From assembly GCF_030272615.1 (NCBI RefSeq), contig NC_081413.1, positions 552,449,136 to 552,513,135 on the forward strand: a stretch of DNA of 64,000 nucleotides, given 5' to 3'. The notes beneath the pieces are model-generated. The model was not told the DNA's origin. It saw nothing but the letters and a program-made list of their open reading frames with translations, and did not search any database. Position 1 is the first letter of the stretch. Each line of letters starts with the position of its first letter. This DNA comes from Cryptomeria japonica (lineage: Eukaryota; Streptophyta; Pinopsida; Cupressales; Cupressaceae). The translations under genes were made by a program, and so were the position numbers. Positions 12,031-23,600 of this stretch are shown here, in pieces.

Positions 12031-13491
12031 TGACTAATGCATGCTAAAAAGGGGAGGCACACAAGATAAGTTTCAAACATTAGCAATGTTAGTGAAAATA
12101 TAAAATGAAAGACAAACAAACTTATGAACCTAAACATGCATACCAAGAGAGATATAAAGCACACAAAAAGAAGCATACAAAAATGAAGGAGGGAAAGAAG
12201 ACCCCCAAAGATGCTCCTCAAAATGCCAATAGTTGCTCCTCCCTTATTTCTCTCCTCTCCAAGTTCCACATGAGTGTAGCCCTCAACTTTTTGCACTATC
12301 TACTGATGTCTTATGGAGATTCAAGATGATTATGAAAATGAGAATAACTACTTATGCAAGTGTAAACAAGCTAATATGAGAAAGCACCATAATTATTCTA
12401 TGTTAATTTTAGCCAAAATAACAAAACAAATGCTTCTAAAATGCTCTCTCAAAATAACTATAAGTTTGATGCATACAAGATGTTTGGATCTTTTTGGAGA
12501 AAGAATGGGCTCTATTTATAGCGAAAATAGAGAAATGGATGGTTGAGTTTGAGTAATATTTAGCAAGGGCCAAGATTGAAAGTTAATCAATCCCTGTGAG
12601 GGCTTTCAACCCAATCCCAGGATGACAAATGACAGCATGAGATGGCTTGAGAGGAGAGGGAAGAAACATTAAATGCTTGAGATGACATGAGGGTTACTCT
12701 AGGAGGTTTGGGTTAGGATTGAGTTAATGGATAAAGCTTTTATCCAAGGGTAATGCTTTTATCCAATGGACAAATTCTTGTGCAAGAGTTAGTGGGGATA
12801 ACCATGGTCAAAACAATAAATGCTTGATGAGACACATAAGTTAGATGGGGGTTAAGTTAGAGGGAAAGTATCTAACCATGTGGGTGAGTTGAGTTAAACA
12901 TTAATGGTTATGTAAGAGCCATAAGTGGTTTGGAATACTTTGAGGGTTAACTTGTTGAAGACATAAAGCCTTTAATGCATTGCAAAGACTTTGAGGCTTT
13001 GAGAAGTGACTTCAAGTTTCTTAGGAATGTGACAATAATTATGGAGGGTGATTAGGCTAACTAGAAGGGGTTAGAAGAGTCTAGAAGGTGGTTAGAAGAG
13101 TCTAGAAGTGGATTTAGGATGCAAGTGGGTTTTGTGGGTGAGAGAAAATAGGATTTTAATTAAAATAAAATTCATTTATTTCAACTAAAATTGTGCAACT
13201 TGCATTTATAGGAGAATGCAAGTGGGGGGTTTTAGAAATTTAAATAAATATTTATTTAGATGAGGAAAGGGGTTTTAATTTAAACAAATATGCTTTATTC
13301 ATTTAATTAATTGTTAGAGTATGGTTTAATGAATTAATTTAAATAAATTGAATAATTTATTTAATTAATAGGAGAAGAGGTTGAGGATGAATTAATTAAA
13401 TATTAATTTAATTAACTATTGAGTGATGGTTAATTAATCAAATAAATATTAAATATTCATTTAATTAAGTGGACAGATTTATGTGTCTACA
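12031..13491 (-). repeat. 3' LTR of E0
   Basis: On the minus strand it begins TGTAGACACATAAATCTGTC at 13491 and ends in CA at 12031, 1461 bp. It is homologous along its length to the solo LTR at 49151-50625, which sits in the opposite orientation. A TATA-like box reads TATAAATAG on the minus strand (12512-12520). The 5' part carries AT-rich palindromes (about 13150-13480). Five bases left of it (CATTG) would be the target duplication, but the partner end is not in the window. Confidence 0.8.
12512..12520 (-). promoter_or_regulatory. TATA box in E0 LTR
   Basis: TATAAATAG on the minus strand lies inside the LTR and precedes GAGCCC. The solo LTR has AATAAATAGAGCTC at the matching place (about 50130). 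It probably drives the genomic RNA of this family. Confidence 0.6.
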
Positions 13492-13508
13492 TTTTCCCCT
13501 CTTTGAGA
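13492..13508 (-). promoter_or_regulatory. Polypurine tract of E0
   Basis: The minus strand reads TCTCAAAGAGGGGAAAA and directly abuts the LTR start. The same tract with one change lies before the 3' LTRs of E1 and E2. Confidence 0.8.
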
Positions 13509-13802
13509 TGGTGTTGTTTATCACGTTGTTTCAAAGAAAGAAAGATAGGTGTGAAGAAATATGACCCATAAATGTTAATTTAGTGGGTGGTATGCCCCCT
13601 CGAAAGATGGGCTAAAAGATTATGAAAAATCGGGCGATCTCTCAAAAAAGAGAAAGAAGTGGAGGGGAGGTAGAATAGAAGAATTTAGAAATAATGGTGA
13701 AAGACTTAAAGAAAACGGGGGTAAAATAGAGAAATAAGAGGCTTTGGAAGTTCACAAGGACCACGGTGGTGATTGAGGTGAATTAGGGTTAGGGCTAGGG
13801 GG

Positions 13803-13808
13803 TATATA
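13803..13808 (+). promoter_or_regulatory. TATA box of the E0 PMD gene
   Basis: GGTATATATGG lies about 100 bp upstream of the PMD start codon at 13908. E1 and E2 have a TATA box at nearly the same distance upstream of their PMD start codons. The antisense gene therefore probably has its own promoter. Confidence 0.6.
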
Positions 13809-13989
13809 TGGAGGGGAAGGGGTAAAAACTGGCTCATTTGCACCTATGTCCCTTGTAGTTTGGAGCTTTAATAGTGACCTTTGGAGAAGGAGTGAGAAAC
13901 AATCATCATGGTCGTACCTATAGCAGATCATCGGCTAGAGCGGATCTAGCGATACCAGTGGCTAGAGGACTACAGACCAGCGGTACGCA

Positions 13990-14310
13990 AATCTTGAATT
14001 TTGATTTTTATGCATTTTTGTCATGTTTTTTCAAGCGTCAAAGTCCAAGTAAGACAATAGTGCTAAACTTGTGTTTTAGCACTTTTGTTGCCTAAAATAG
14101 CACTTTTGTGCCACAGTGGCGCTATTGCATGGTTGTTTTAGTGCTTGTGTGTCATAGATATAGTGCGTTTGTAGTTTTAGCACTGTTGTGCACTTGTTGT
14201 GGCGATTTTGTAATTAAATAATGTTATGGTATAGTTGTTACAACACTATTGTTGTTCTAATGCTTTTGTGCATAAGTTGTAGTGCTACTGATAGTAGAGT
14301 GGCGTGATTA
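13990..14310 (+). repeat. Short repeats in PMD intron 1 of E0 (TAGCACTTTTGTG type)
   Basis: Variants of TTTTAGCACTTTTGTG recur about eight times with irregular spacing in the intron just after exon 1. This is the same place where E1 and E2 carry CGCGTCTGTG-like words. Confidence 0.6.
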
Positions 14311-14549
14311 TGATAGATGCCCCAGTGTTAGATAAAATATCCTTTGATGCTTATGTGGATTGATAAATGAGTTGTTTTGGTGAATCATAGCAACCTCGTT
14401 GAGACTAAGGTCATTGTGAGAAATGTTTGTTGTAGTTTAGGATTGCCATGATCGATTACCTATTGAGACCCAAAGATACTTGATCAAAGTATTTGTTGAT
14501 AGTCTAGGTTGAAACTTAAGAAAGTTTGTAGCTGTAGACACCTAAAATT

Positions 14550-14795
14550 GTCATGTTTAATTAAATAAATATTTTATTTATTTAATTATCTAAGCTTAAT
14601 TCTTCTATTAATTAAATAAATCTTTATTTATTTAATTAATTCATTTATCCTCTTCTAGCCTTATTTCTTATTTAAATAAATACATTTATTTATTTAAATT
14701 ACCCCTTTCCTAAATTAAATAAATATTTTTATTTATTTAATTGTCCTATTTCTTCTATTAATTAAATAAATATTTATTTATTTAATTAATTTATT
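14550..14795. repeat. Five consecutive AT-rich palindromes in the E1 LTR
   Basis: Five modules of about 30 bp, each of the form (T)TTAAATAAAT-N-ATTTATTTAA(A), follow one another, separated by short C/T-rich spacers such as TATCCTCTTCTAGCC. They recur in the 3' LTR (30080-30325), in the E2 LTR (54070-54320) and, diverged, in the E0 and solo LTRs. Confidence 0.8.
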
Positions 14796-14952
14796 AGCTT
14801 TTTCTACACATGACACATGTCATTCATCTCTTAATTCCTACACTACCTACCCCTTTCATTATTTTATTATTTCTTTTACCTACCCTCTAATCCTAGCTGA
14901 CCTCTCTTTTTACACCTCTCAATCTTATCCCTCCATTTCATATTGTGTCTTC

Positions 14953-14960
14953 TATTTAAG
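14953..14960 (+). promoter_or_regulatory. TATA-like box in E1 5' LTR
   Basis: TATTTAAG follows the C/T-rich segment and precedes AAGATGC. The same sequence is kept in the 3' LTR. No other good TATA candidate lies outside the palindromic AT region. Confidence 0.45.
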
Positions 14961-15367
14961 AAGATGCTTTCTTCATTATCAAACCCTAATGATCCTAATC
15001 ATTCTATGCATCCTAATCACTCATGCTAATAACCTAATCACTCAGCCTAATCGACAATTTGGAGGACTTGGCTACACTACGATCCTACTTGCAACCACAT
15101 TCCGTTCTTTGTTGAGCTCTTGTGCATATAAAAATCTGAGAGCAAATATATCAAGCAAGATCAATGGAGATAGGAAGAATGAAGATCAAAACCCTATTGG
15201 ACATGTGATGGTATAATCTTTGTGATTTCATTTGATTTGCATTGTCTTAGGTAATCTTCATATGTTATGGTGGATCTTTGTTCATTGTTAGGCTAGGGTT
15301 TTGTGGTTGAATTCATTTAGCCTTTCAATTCTGTTATTATTGTTATCCATTTTCATCATACACATTT

Positions 15368-15385
15368 TGGCACGCCCGGTGGGAC
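15368..15385 (+). promoter_or_regulatory. Primer binding site of E1
   Basis: TGGCACGCCCGGTGGGAC starts three bases after the LTR and has the TGG expected to pair with a tRNA CCA end. I cannot say from memory which tRNA matches. It is not the initiator-Met type seen in C1. Confidence 0.7.
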
Positions 15386-15469
15386 TCTTGTCCCTTTGCA
15401 TTTAACATTTTTGTTGCAGATTTTGCATTTTTGAAGTTGCAGATCAGACAATTTTCGACGACATTTTAG

Positions 15470-15740
15470 GTTTTTCCGCGTCTGCGAGCGTTCGGATCGC
15501 GTTTTTGTGTTTCAGAAGCGTCTGCAATATCGTGAATCGCGTCTGTGTTTTTGTCAGAATTTATTTTGCAGGTTTTTGGAGCCGCGTCTGTGAATTGAAA
15601 ATGTGTCTGTGTTGAATCTGCCCGCGTCTGTGTTCGGAAAAAACGTCTGCGTTCTGTGAGCGCGTCTGTGCATCACAGAACCGCGTCTGTGTCATACAGA
15701 CGCATTTGTGTCCGGTATAACTGCGTCTGTGCTTTTTGTT
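15470..15740 (+). repeat. CGCGTCTGTG repeat cluster 1 (E1 leader)
   Basis: The word (C/G)CGTCTG(T/C)G and close variants occur about ten times at irregular spacing of 15-40 bp in otherwise T-rich DNA. The word is CpG-rich against the AT-rich background. Confidence 0.85.
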
Positions 15741-16934
15741 TTGCAATTTTCAAATTTTTCTTTGATTCGGGTTTTCGGATTTTATACTTAGGGTTTCAGA
15801 TCTGGTTTATTTTCGGCTAACCCTTGCAGATCTAGCTAACTAAGTTTGTACAGCTTGCTTTGGAGGCAAAAACGTTTTTGTTGAAGGCCCCTTTTTCACA
15901 AAGTCTTTTGGGTTTTCTAAAATTTACCTAACTTGTGTTCTTGCAGGAAGGGGTTATCATTTAAAACGACCCAAACTACTAACAAATTTTGTTGCAGGGC
16001 CTTTGCTAGGGTTTTGTAATTTTGTTGTGTGCCTTGTTTTCATAGATTAGCAAACACTTCCATTGGTGCACTAAAATTGAATCATTGTCTTTTGTGTCTT
16101 GAGCAATAGACTCTTTTTGTTTAATCTTTAGAGGGTCTGTCTTCCCGTGTGGTCATTAGGACTACTAGTGAGAAGAGAACGACCCAAGTGGTAGTGAGGA
16201 AAACCCACCTCATCCAAACCACTATAATCAAATGTATTCATGGTGAAAACTATGAATAACGTGTGCTGATTAGTTCATATCGACACTATGTCTCCCTATA
16301 AACCCGTTTGATCAAATTTATTTGATCATTTGTAGGGCATAACCCCTACCGGTTGGGAGCCTTCTGTATTTACAGAGCTGAAAGTGCCACATGTATGGCC
16401 ACACGAGCGGATGCCCTTACTAGCACCTTTTTGTTTTAGAAGTCCAAATCCTTCTAGTTGTTGAGGCAGGAGGTCGGACCTCTGGTAGCGGCCCACACAC
16501 ATACGGTTCTTAGTAGAGATACAAAGTTTGCCATGGGGACTGATGCTTGGCTGACCCGAGAAGTGAGTGCCGAGGGTGGAGCTAGTGAGGTCAAGCATCT
16601 AAGTATCCGCTCTGAATAGCGTAGCCTCGGGGGTAAAACCCTATGTGGGATCAACAACTATTGTCTTGGCCAGCCCTAAGATTTGTGCTTGTCTTATGCT
16701 AAACACTCAAACATTCAAGACTAAACAACAAAACATTGTGTCTTTTGTGTCTTCAAGTGTATGCAAAACGTTTTACATCAAACAACACACTTTTCTTGGA
16801 GTCATTTTGGAGTCTAGATAGTTTGCAAACATTGAGTCATCAACATTGTGTCCTCTTGTCATGAAAAATAGTCAAACAGTCGGATTTGGTCACAACAAAA
16901 CAACTTCACAGATTGGAAAAATTGCACGAAATTT

Positions 16935-17170
16935 ACAGAAACGCGTCTGTGTCTGTTCTAACCGCGTCTGAGTCATCTAAGCACGTCTGTGAAGGGCAGA
17001 ATAGCGTCTGTGTCTGTAACAGCGTCTATGTAAAACAGAGACACGTCTGTGTCTGGGAATCGCGTCTGTGAAGGGCAGAATAGCGTCTGTGTCTGTAACA
17101 GCGTCTGTGTCAAACAGAGACACGTCTGTGTCTGGGAATCGCGTCTGTGAAGTATACAAAAGCGTCTGTG
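16935..17170 (+). repeat. CGCGTCTGTG repeat cluster 2 (E1 leader)
   Basis: The word recurs about eleven times. The block from about 16978 to 17065 (GAAGGGCAGAATAGCGTCTG and following bases) is duplicated in tandem at about 17060-17150, so the array has grown by segmental duplication. Confidence 0.85.
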
Positions 17171-17665
17171 TCCAGGATTGAAAATTTCACAGTCCAGCAA
17201 ACAAAGAAAATCAGTTTCGGAATACTTGAGCTTCCTAGGTTGTCTCTTCAGGTTTCATCTAGCATTCAACCTGTCCTAAGGTCTCATACAGTCCATCATT
17301 GCTTTACATCTCATTTTACATTCATACTTGTCTAAAAACTTGAGTCAAAAAGGTCACTTGCTTGTCCTCACTATACTCTTTCAACACACTACATACAACT
17401 ACACTTTGCTAAGTGGTCCCTCATCAAGGTTTCTTACCTTTGGGTCTCATTTGGTCTTACTTAGAGTCAAGGTCAGCTTACCTCATCAAGAGAAACGATC
17501 CTCTCTTTGGAAGTCACATCTACTCTACTACTTACATACTTGGTCTTACACTTTGGACATTGCAAGTACACCTCAAGATTCATTTACATTCCATACAACT
17601 CTTGGTCTTCCATACTCTTTTCACTTTTCATCTAGTCTCTCACATCTTGGTCAAACACCTAGTTC

Positions 17666-20600
17666 ATGGTTGAAACCCGCCTTCAAAAATCTAGGAGAAT
17701 AGCTAAAGAAGCTCAAGAATCCGCAAACATGAGCTCTTATGAGTATGATAACGATTTATTTTTCAATCCTGAGCACACTACATTGCCTGACATGGATGTT
17801 TATAGAAACATTCCAAATGTGGAAAACGCAGACACTACAAACAACAATGCTACACACAATGACAATGTGGACAAATTTTCAATACATTCAGCAGATGTAG
17901 AAGAATCCATTATGAATCCCCATTTCAATAGATTGGTTGAAGAAATAATGAGGAGGGATAGACAATACTTCTTACACATGATGGCTCAAAGCGGAGCCAA
18001 GATACCTCATGATTTTGACATGTCCCAACTTATGGAAAGTCGACCCTCACAACAAACTCAACCCAATATGGATCAAAGGAGACCAAATAGTGGAGGAAAT
18101 AGAGGACCGAATAATATGATGCCTGAGTCACCATCAATTTTGCTTCAAAAACCAGCAATCTCACTTACACAAGCTCAAACGTATGATACTTACACTCAAA
18201 GACCATCATGGAGGCCTTATGCAGACAAATATGCACAATTACATGCTCAAGGTATGGATCAATCAAAACAAGTGGATACTCAAAGACATCCTCAAAATTT
18301 TGACACAAGGAGACCTCATGTCAAAATTGGGGGCAACACAATGGAAAATGAAATGCCTATTGAGTATGGTATATATGCACAAAACAGATATGGGGTCCCT
18401 CAACATGAAGTTATGCCAAGTGCTCCATATATGCCGCAACAATATAGACCTCCATATGGACATGTCTACGATCAGTATCATCCATACATGCAACAAGCTC
18501 CTCCTCAAATGGGTGTTTCAAACATGGGGTATGCTACAAGAAATCAATCTCCTCCCAAGAATAATTTGGAACAACAAATTAGAGATCTACAAAAGAAGAT
18601 GGAGGACATGAGTACATCAAAACCAACATACACTATGAGAGATATATGTCCTTATCCCTTTGATAAGAGCATTCCAATGCCCCCATTTCCTGCACACTTT
18701 GTGATGCCAAAATTTGACAAATATAGAGGGAGAGGAGACCCCAAGGCACACATAAGACAATTCTTCACAGCCTGCATTGAGGTAGCGGCAGAAGAAACAT
18801 ACTTGATGAGGTTGTTCCCACAGAGCTTAGGCGATCAAGCTATGGAATGGTTTTCTCAATTACCTCCCGGTATTAAGTCATGGGGTGACTTGGCAGAGGC
18901 ATTCATTCAACATTTCTCCTACAACATAGAAACAGATGTCTCAGTTACTACCTTGTGCAATACTAAACAAAAGGAAGGAGAATCTTTTGCAACATTTTTA
19001 CAAAGATGGAGAAACTTAGCTAGTAGATGCTCTTGCGAAATCCCGCAGAAACAAATGGTAGAAATGTTCACACAAAATGTTAACAAGGCTATTGGCTATG
19101 ATCTCAGAAAAGCTTGTTTGTCTACATTCAAGGATGTTATTGAAAAGGGCCTAGCAACAGAAAAGGTCTTAATTGAACAAGGAGTTATCAAGATATTTAA
19201 AGAAAACAAAGATGACTTTAAAGGAAAGGACAAACCAAAATTTTGGAACAAGAACAAGAATACAGTTAATGATGGCGTGGTTGATGCCAATACAGTGAGA
19301 CCAAAGTTTATCTTTTCTGGATCAAGTTCTACAAACAATCAAGTGAACAATCAAATGACTTCTAAACCACGAAGGAAGTACACCCCATTGGGAGAACCAC
19401 TTGAATCAGTATTCAAAAAGCTTGTGGCGAACAAAGTGATAACAGTTCCAGATTTTCCTCCATATGAGCCAAAGGTCAAACCTAATTGGTGGAATGATGA
19501 TGAGTTTTGTGAATTTCATAAGAGCGAGGGTCATAAGACAAGTAATTGCCATCGATTGAAGAACATTGTGCAAGATCTCATTGATAGAGGCCACATTGAG
19601 ATTGAGGGACATTCATCTAATCAAGAGCATGAGATGTTTAAGGAACCGTTCCCAAAACATGACAAAGGAAAAGGCAAAGTCACAGATGATCAAGCCAATT
19701 ACACTAGAGCACCTTACAATTATGATTCTACTATCAATCACATCTCGATGGACAATCATATTTCTACTATTACTATCAAGAACAAAAATCTTGAGAATCC
19801 TTCTCAGAGACCCAAGATTGTCCTAAAGGGTGTGGGATCTTCCTCCGAGTCTACTTCTGAATGTCATGTTACAACTCGTCGAGGTAAGATTACGTTGCCA
19901 GGTGCCTCAACTAAGAATACCAATTCTTCATCAATCAAGCCTGAGTATGACCTTGTAGAACAGTTAGGGAAGACACCCGCGCTTATCTCCATTCTTGAGC
20001 TTCTACGCATATCCCCTGCTCATAAAGCTATCCTTGACAAAATCTTGAGAGACACTGCCATCCCTACTGATCTGAATGTGGACCAGTTCCAAGCCATGGT
20101 GGGATACCTATCCGTTCCACACTCCCTCACATTCACAGAAGCTGATGACGCCTCCATAAGTCAGCCACATAATGCACCTTTACACGTTGAAGCCTTTATA
20201 CATAAACATCGAATAAAGCGAGTTCTGATAGATGGAGGAGCAGGTCTAAACATTTGTACTTTGAGCACCATTAGACAATTGGGATATTCTGACAAAGCTG
20301 TGAATTCTACAAACCAAATCACCATCAAGGCCTATGATGATGAAGAGCGTTCATCCAAGGGCACGATCACCTTACCTCTAAGAATTGGGCCAGTTACAAA
20401 GGATGTGGTTTGTCAGGTCCTGGATTTAGATCTCACATATAACATATTGCTAGGACGTCCTTGGATTCATGAAATGAGGGCAGTCCCATCGACATACCAT
20501 CAATGCATTAAGTTTCCTCATAATGGAGTCGAGGTAACGGTCAACGGTGATCCAAATCCGTTCATATATTGCAATAACTTGAGATCACATACTGAGACTA

Positions 20601-23600
20601 TAATTCTCAGTAATCGTGAGGCTACTCCTTCTTCGGCGTACATTGATCCTGAGTCATTAAAACCCTCGACATCCAAACAAGGTGAACTTAGAGGCAAGTT
20701 TCAAGACAAAGGCATGGGAGAATACACTTTGAATCAGACCATGTTTTTACGACAAGTCATGAGTTCTCCAAAAGAATATGGGAGGCCACATCCTAACAAG
20801 CAAATCTCCATCATGATACTCAAATGGGATCCTACTACCTTTCAAAGATGGGGTGAACTAGAAGAGGAAAATTTATACAAAATGCTCTACAAAGATGTTG
20901 AAGAGGACACACAAGATCAGATTATTATACCCTGTGAGAACTATGGCAAAGGCTTCAAAATTCTGCAAAGATTTGGGTATGATGGAAAAAGCCCTCTCGG
21001 GTTACGCAAAGAAGGCGTCATGGAGCCCTTACAACCTGAGTTAACTACAAGAAGGGAATGCTCAAAGGGACTTGGTTTTCTGAATTCCAAGATACCCAAC
21101 AAAAGAACAAAAGAGGCATTGCGAATCAAAGTTGCTGAAATTCAACAAGAGGACTACTATTCCACAAATTCTAATGAATGGGAATGGGGTTCAGACAAAT
21201 CCTCCAGTGACTATGAGCTCACCGAGACATTCAGAGAACCAGATGAACCCACAAAAGAGGAGGAATTTTACAAAAAGTTCAGAGTTGGTCAAGAACCAAC
21301 CCATAAGGATCCCGCACAGTCTTCGTTTCAAGGTCCTAGGTTGAAATCGCATAGGATGAGGACACCTGTCCCTGAAGGCGCTACTAGTGACAATAATTTG
21401 GATTCGCTTACGATCGAAACTGATGAGGAGAGTGCCATCGATGACCTCGACGATTGTCTTGACATACCTGAATATAACCATATCTTCACTCTTAGCCCCG
21501 CAAACTCTGAAAACACTAAAGAACTTCCCCTTGTTCACCCCCAACTCATTGACTGGGATCATGAAGGACCAACACAATTTGATACATTTCAAAATGATGA
21601 AGCTATTATCGACTATCTTGGCATACGAGATGATCTTCCCCCTGGAGACCACAAAGCAGGATACACCATAGAACTCAACAACATGGCATATTTTGGTAAG
21701 GGTGTCGGGCCTTCTAGTCGCAAAAATGTGAAAATAAGAACAAATCAAGAGTCTTATGGCGAAAACCACACTGTGGTGCTATCTGACTCCAAAAAAATAA
21801 AAAGAAAGGACGTATCTGAGGGCGAAAACCTCTCTGAGGCACCTGAAGATGGAAGGCTCGACATTCTCCCAGCATCATATGAGGAAAAATCATCCATGTT
21901 GGTAGAGGAGACTATAAAGACAAACATTGGTATGGAAGAGGTTCCACACAACATATTCCTGGCTCAATCCTTGACAGAGTCTGAGAGGGCAAAATTCATA
22001 AGCTTCTTCAAGGAACGACAAATCAACTTTGCATGGTCATACGCTGATATGCCTGGATTAGATCCGGATCTGGTAATGCAGCATTTGACAGTCAAACCGG
22101 GGGCAAAGCCAGTAAAACAAAAATTAAGGAAAATGCACCCGCAAGTGGCATTACTAGTCAAGGCAAAGCTGGAAAAATTATTGGATGTCAGTTTCATACG
22201 CCCAATTGATTATCCCGAATGGATCTCCAATCTAGTACCTGTCAGTAAACCAGATCGCAGCATAAGAATATGTACAGATTTCAGAGACATCAACAAAGCT
22301 TGTCCGAAAGATGACTTCCCATTACCAAACATTGACTTGATCGTTGATCTCACAGCAGGTCATGAAATGCTATCTTTAATGGACGGATTTTCTGGATATA
22401 ATCAAATTAGGATTGCGCCTAAAGATCAACATAAAACATCATTCACTTGTCCATGGGGAACCTTCTGTTGGAATGTCATGCCTTTTGGGCTGAAAAATGC
22501 AGGCGCTACTTATCAAAGGGTGATGACCACTATTTTTCATGATCTCATGCACATAACAGTGGAAGATTATGTTGATGATCTCTTGGGAAAATCAATAGAC
22601 AGAGATACACACTTGGACATACTTTCAGTTGTCTTTGATCGGTTGGAAAAATACAAAGTAAGATTAAATCCAAAGAAATGTGTCTTTGGAGTAACCTCAG
22701 GGAAGCTCCTAGGATTCATTGTGTCTAAAAGAGGAATCGAGGCCGATCCAGCAAAAGTCAAGGCTATCTTGGACATGCCGCCACCGAGGAATATCAGTCA
22801 ACTTCGATCTTTACAAGGGAGACTCCAATCCATACGAAGATTCATAGCACAACTTGCAGATAAGTGTAATCCTTTCAAGCACCTGCTACACAAAAACATC
22901 AAGTTCAAATGGGATGAGAACTGTCAACAGGCTTTTCAGGCGCTCAAAGACTATCTTTTGAACCCACCAGTTTTGATGCCACCAATTCCAGATCAACCTT
23001 TGTTACTCTACATATCAGCTACTCCAACGGCACTAGGGGCACTCTTAGCACAACAAATATCTGACGGCAAGGAAAAAGCAGTATACTATATCAGTCGCAC
23101 ACTGGTGGGATATGAGCTAAATTACACACCAATCGAGTGTGCCTGTCTCGCTGTAGTCTTTGCTTCACTAAAATTACGCCATTATATGCTCACTCACAAG
23201 ACTAAGTTGATTGCCAGAATTGATCCACTAAAATATCTTCTCAACAAAGCTACACTTACTGGGCGGCTGGCCAAGTGGGTAATGATTCTGAGTGAATTTG
23301 ACATCGAGCACGTAGACAGAAAAACAATAAAAGGACAAGCAATTGCAGATCAATTGGCAGATGCTCCCATGATAGATGATGTTCCTCTACAGTCAGAATT
23401 TTCAGATGAAGCAATTTTAACAATACCACATGTGAAGCCATGGCAACTATACTTTGATGGCTCATACACACAGCATGGAGCAGGAGCGGGTATTCTCTTT
23501 ATAACTCCCCAAGGCGATTCTATACCAAAGTCATACCGCTTATCATTTCCTTGCACCAACAATATAGCGGAATATGAGGCATTAACAACTAGATTAAGAA

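Larger units (their letters stand above)
14533..15364 (+). repeat. 5' LTR of E1
   Basis: It begins TGTAGACACC and ends TACACA. The U3-like part (14550-14795) consists of five AT-rich imperfect palindromes, including ATTAAATAAATATTTATTTA. A TATA-like TATTTAAG at 14953-14960 is the likely core promoter. The 75-codon frame at 14989, found in both LTRs, lies after the TATA-like box and is not supported as a gene. Confidence 0.95.
15365..17665 (+). other. E1 leader (untranslated region before gag)
   Basis: About 2.3 kb lies between LTR and gag start without a credible gene. It holds two clusters of the CGCGTCTGTG word (15470-15740 and 16935-17170) and, between them, a segment at 16140-16680 with no recognised content. 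Short frames at 17328-17702 run into the gag start in other phases and have no family features. Confidence 0.7.

Noticed and set aside
14989-15216. 75-codon frame, repeated at 30519-30746
   Set aside because: It lies in the LTR and is duplicated only because the LTR is. No family features.
16935-17170. CRISPR-like spaced direct repeats
   Set aside because: The repeats are about 10 bp with irregular spacing and partly similar spacers, inside a plant retrotransposon leader.
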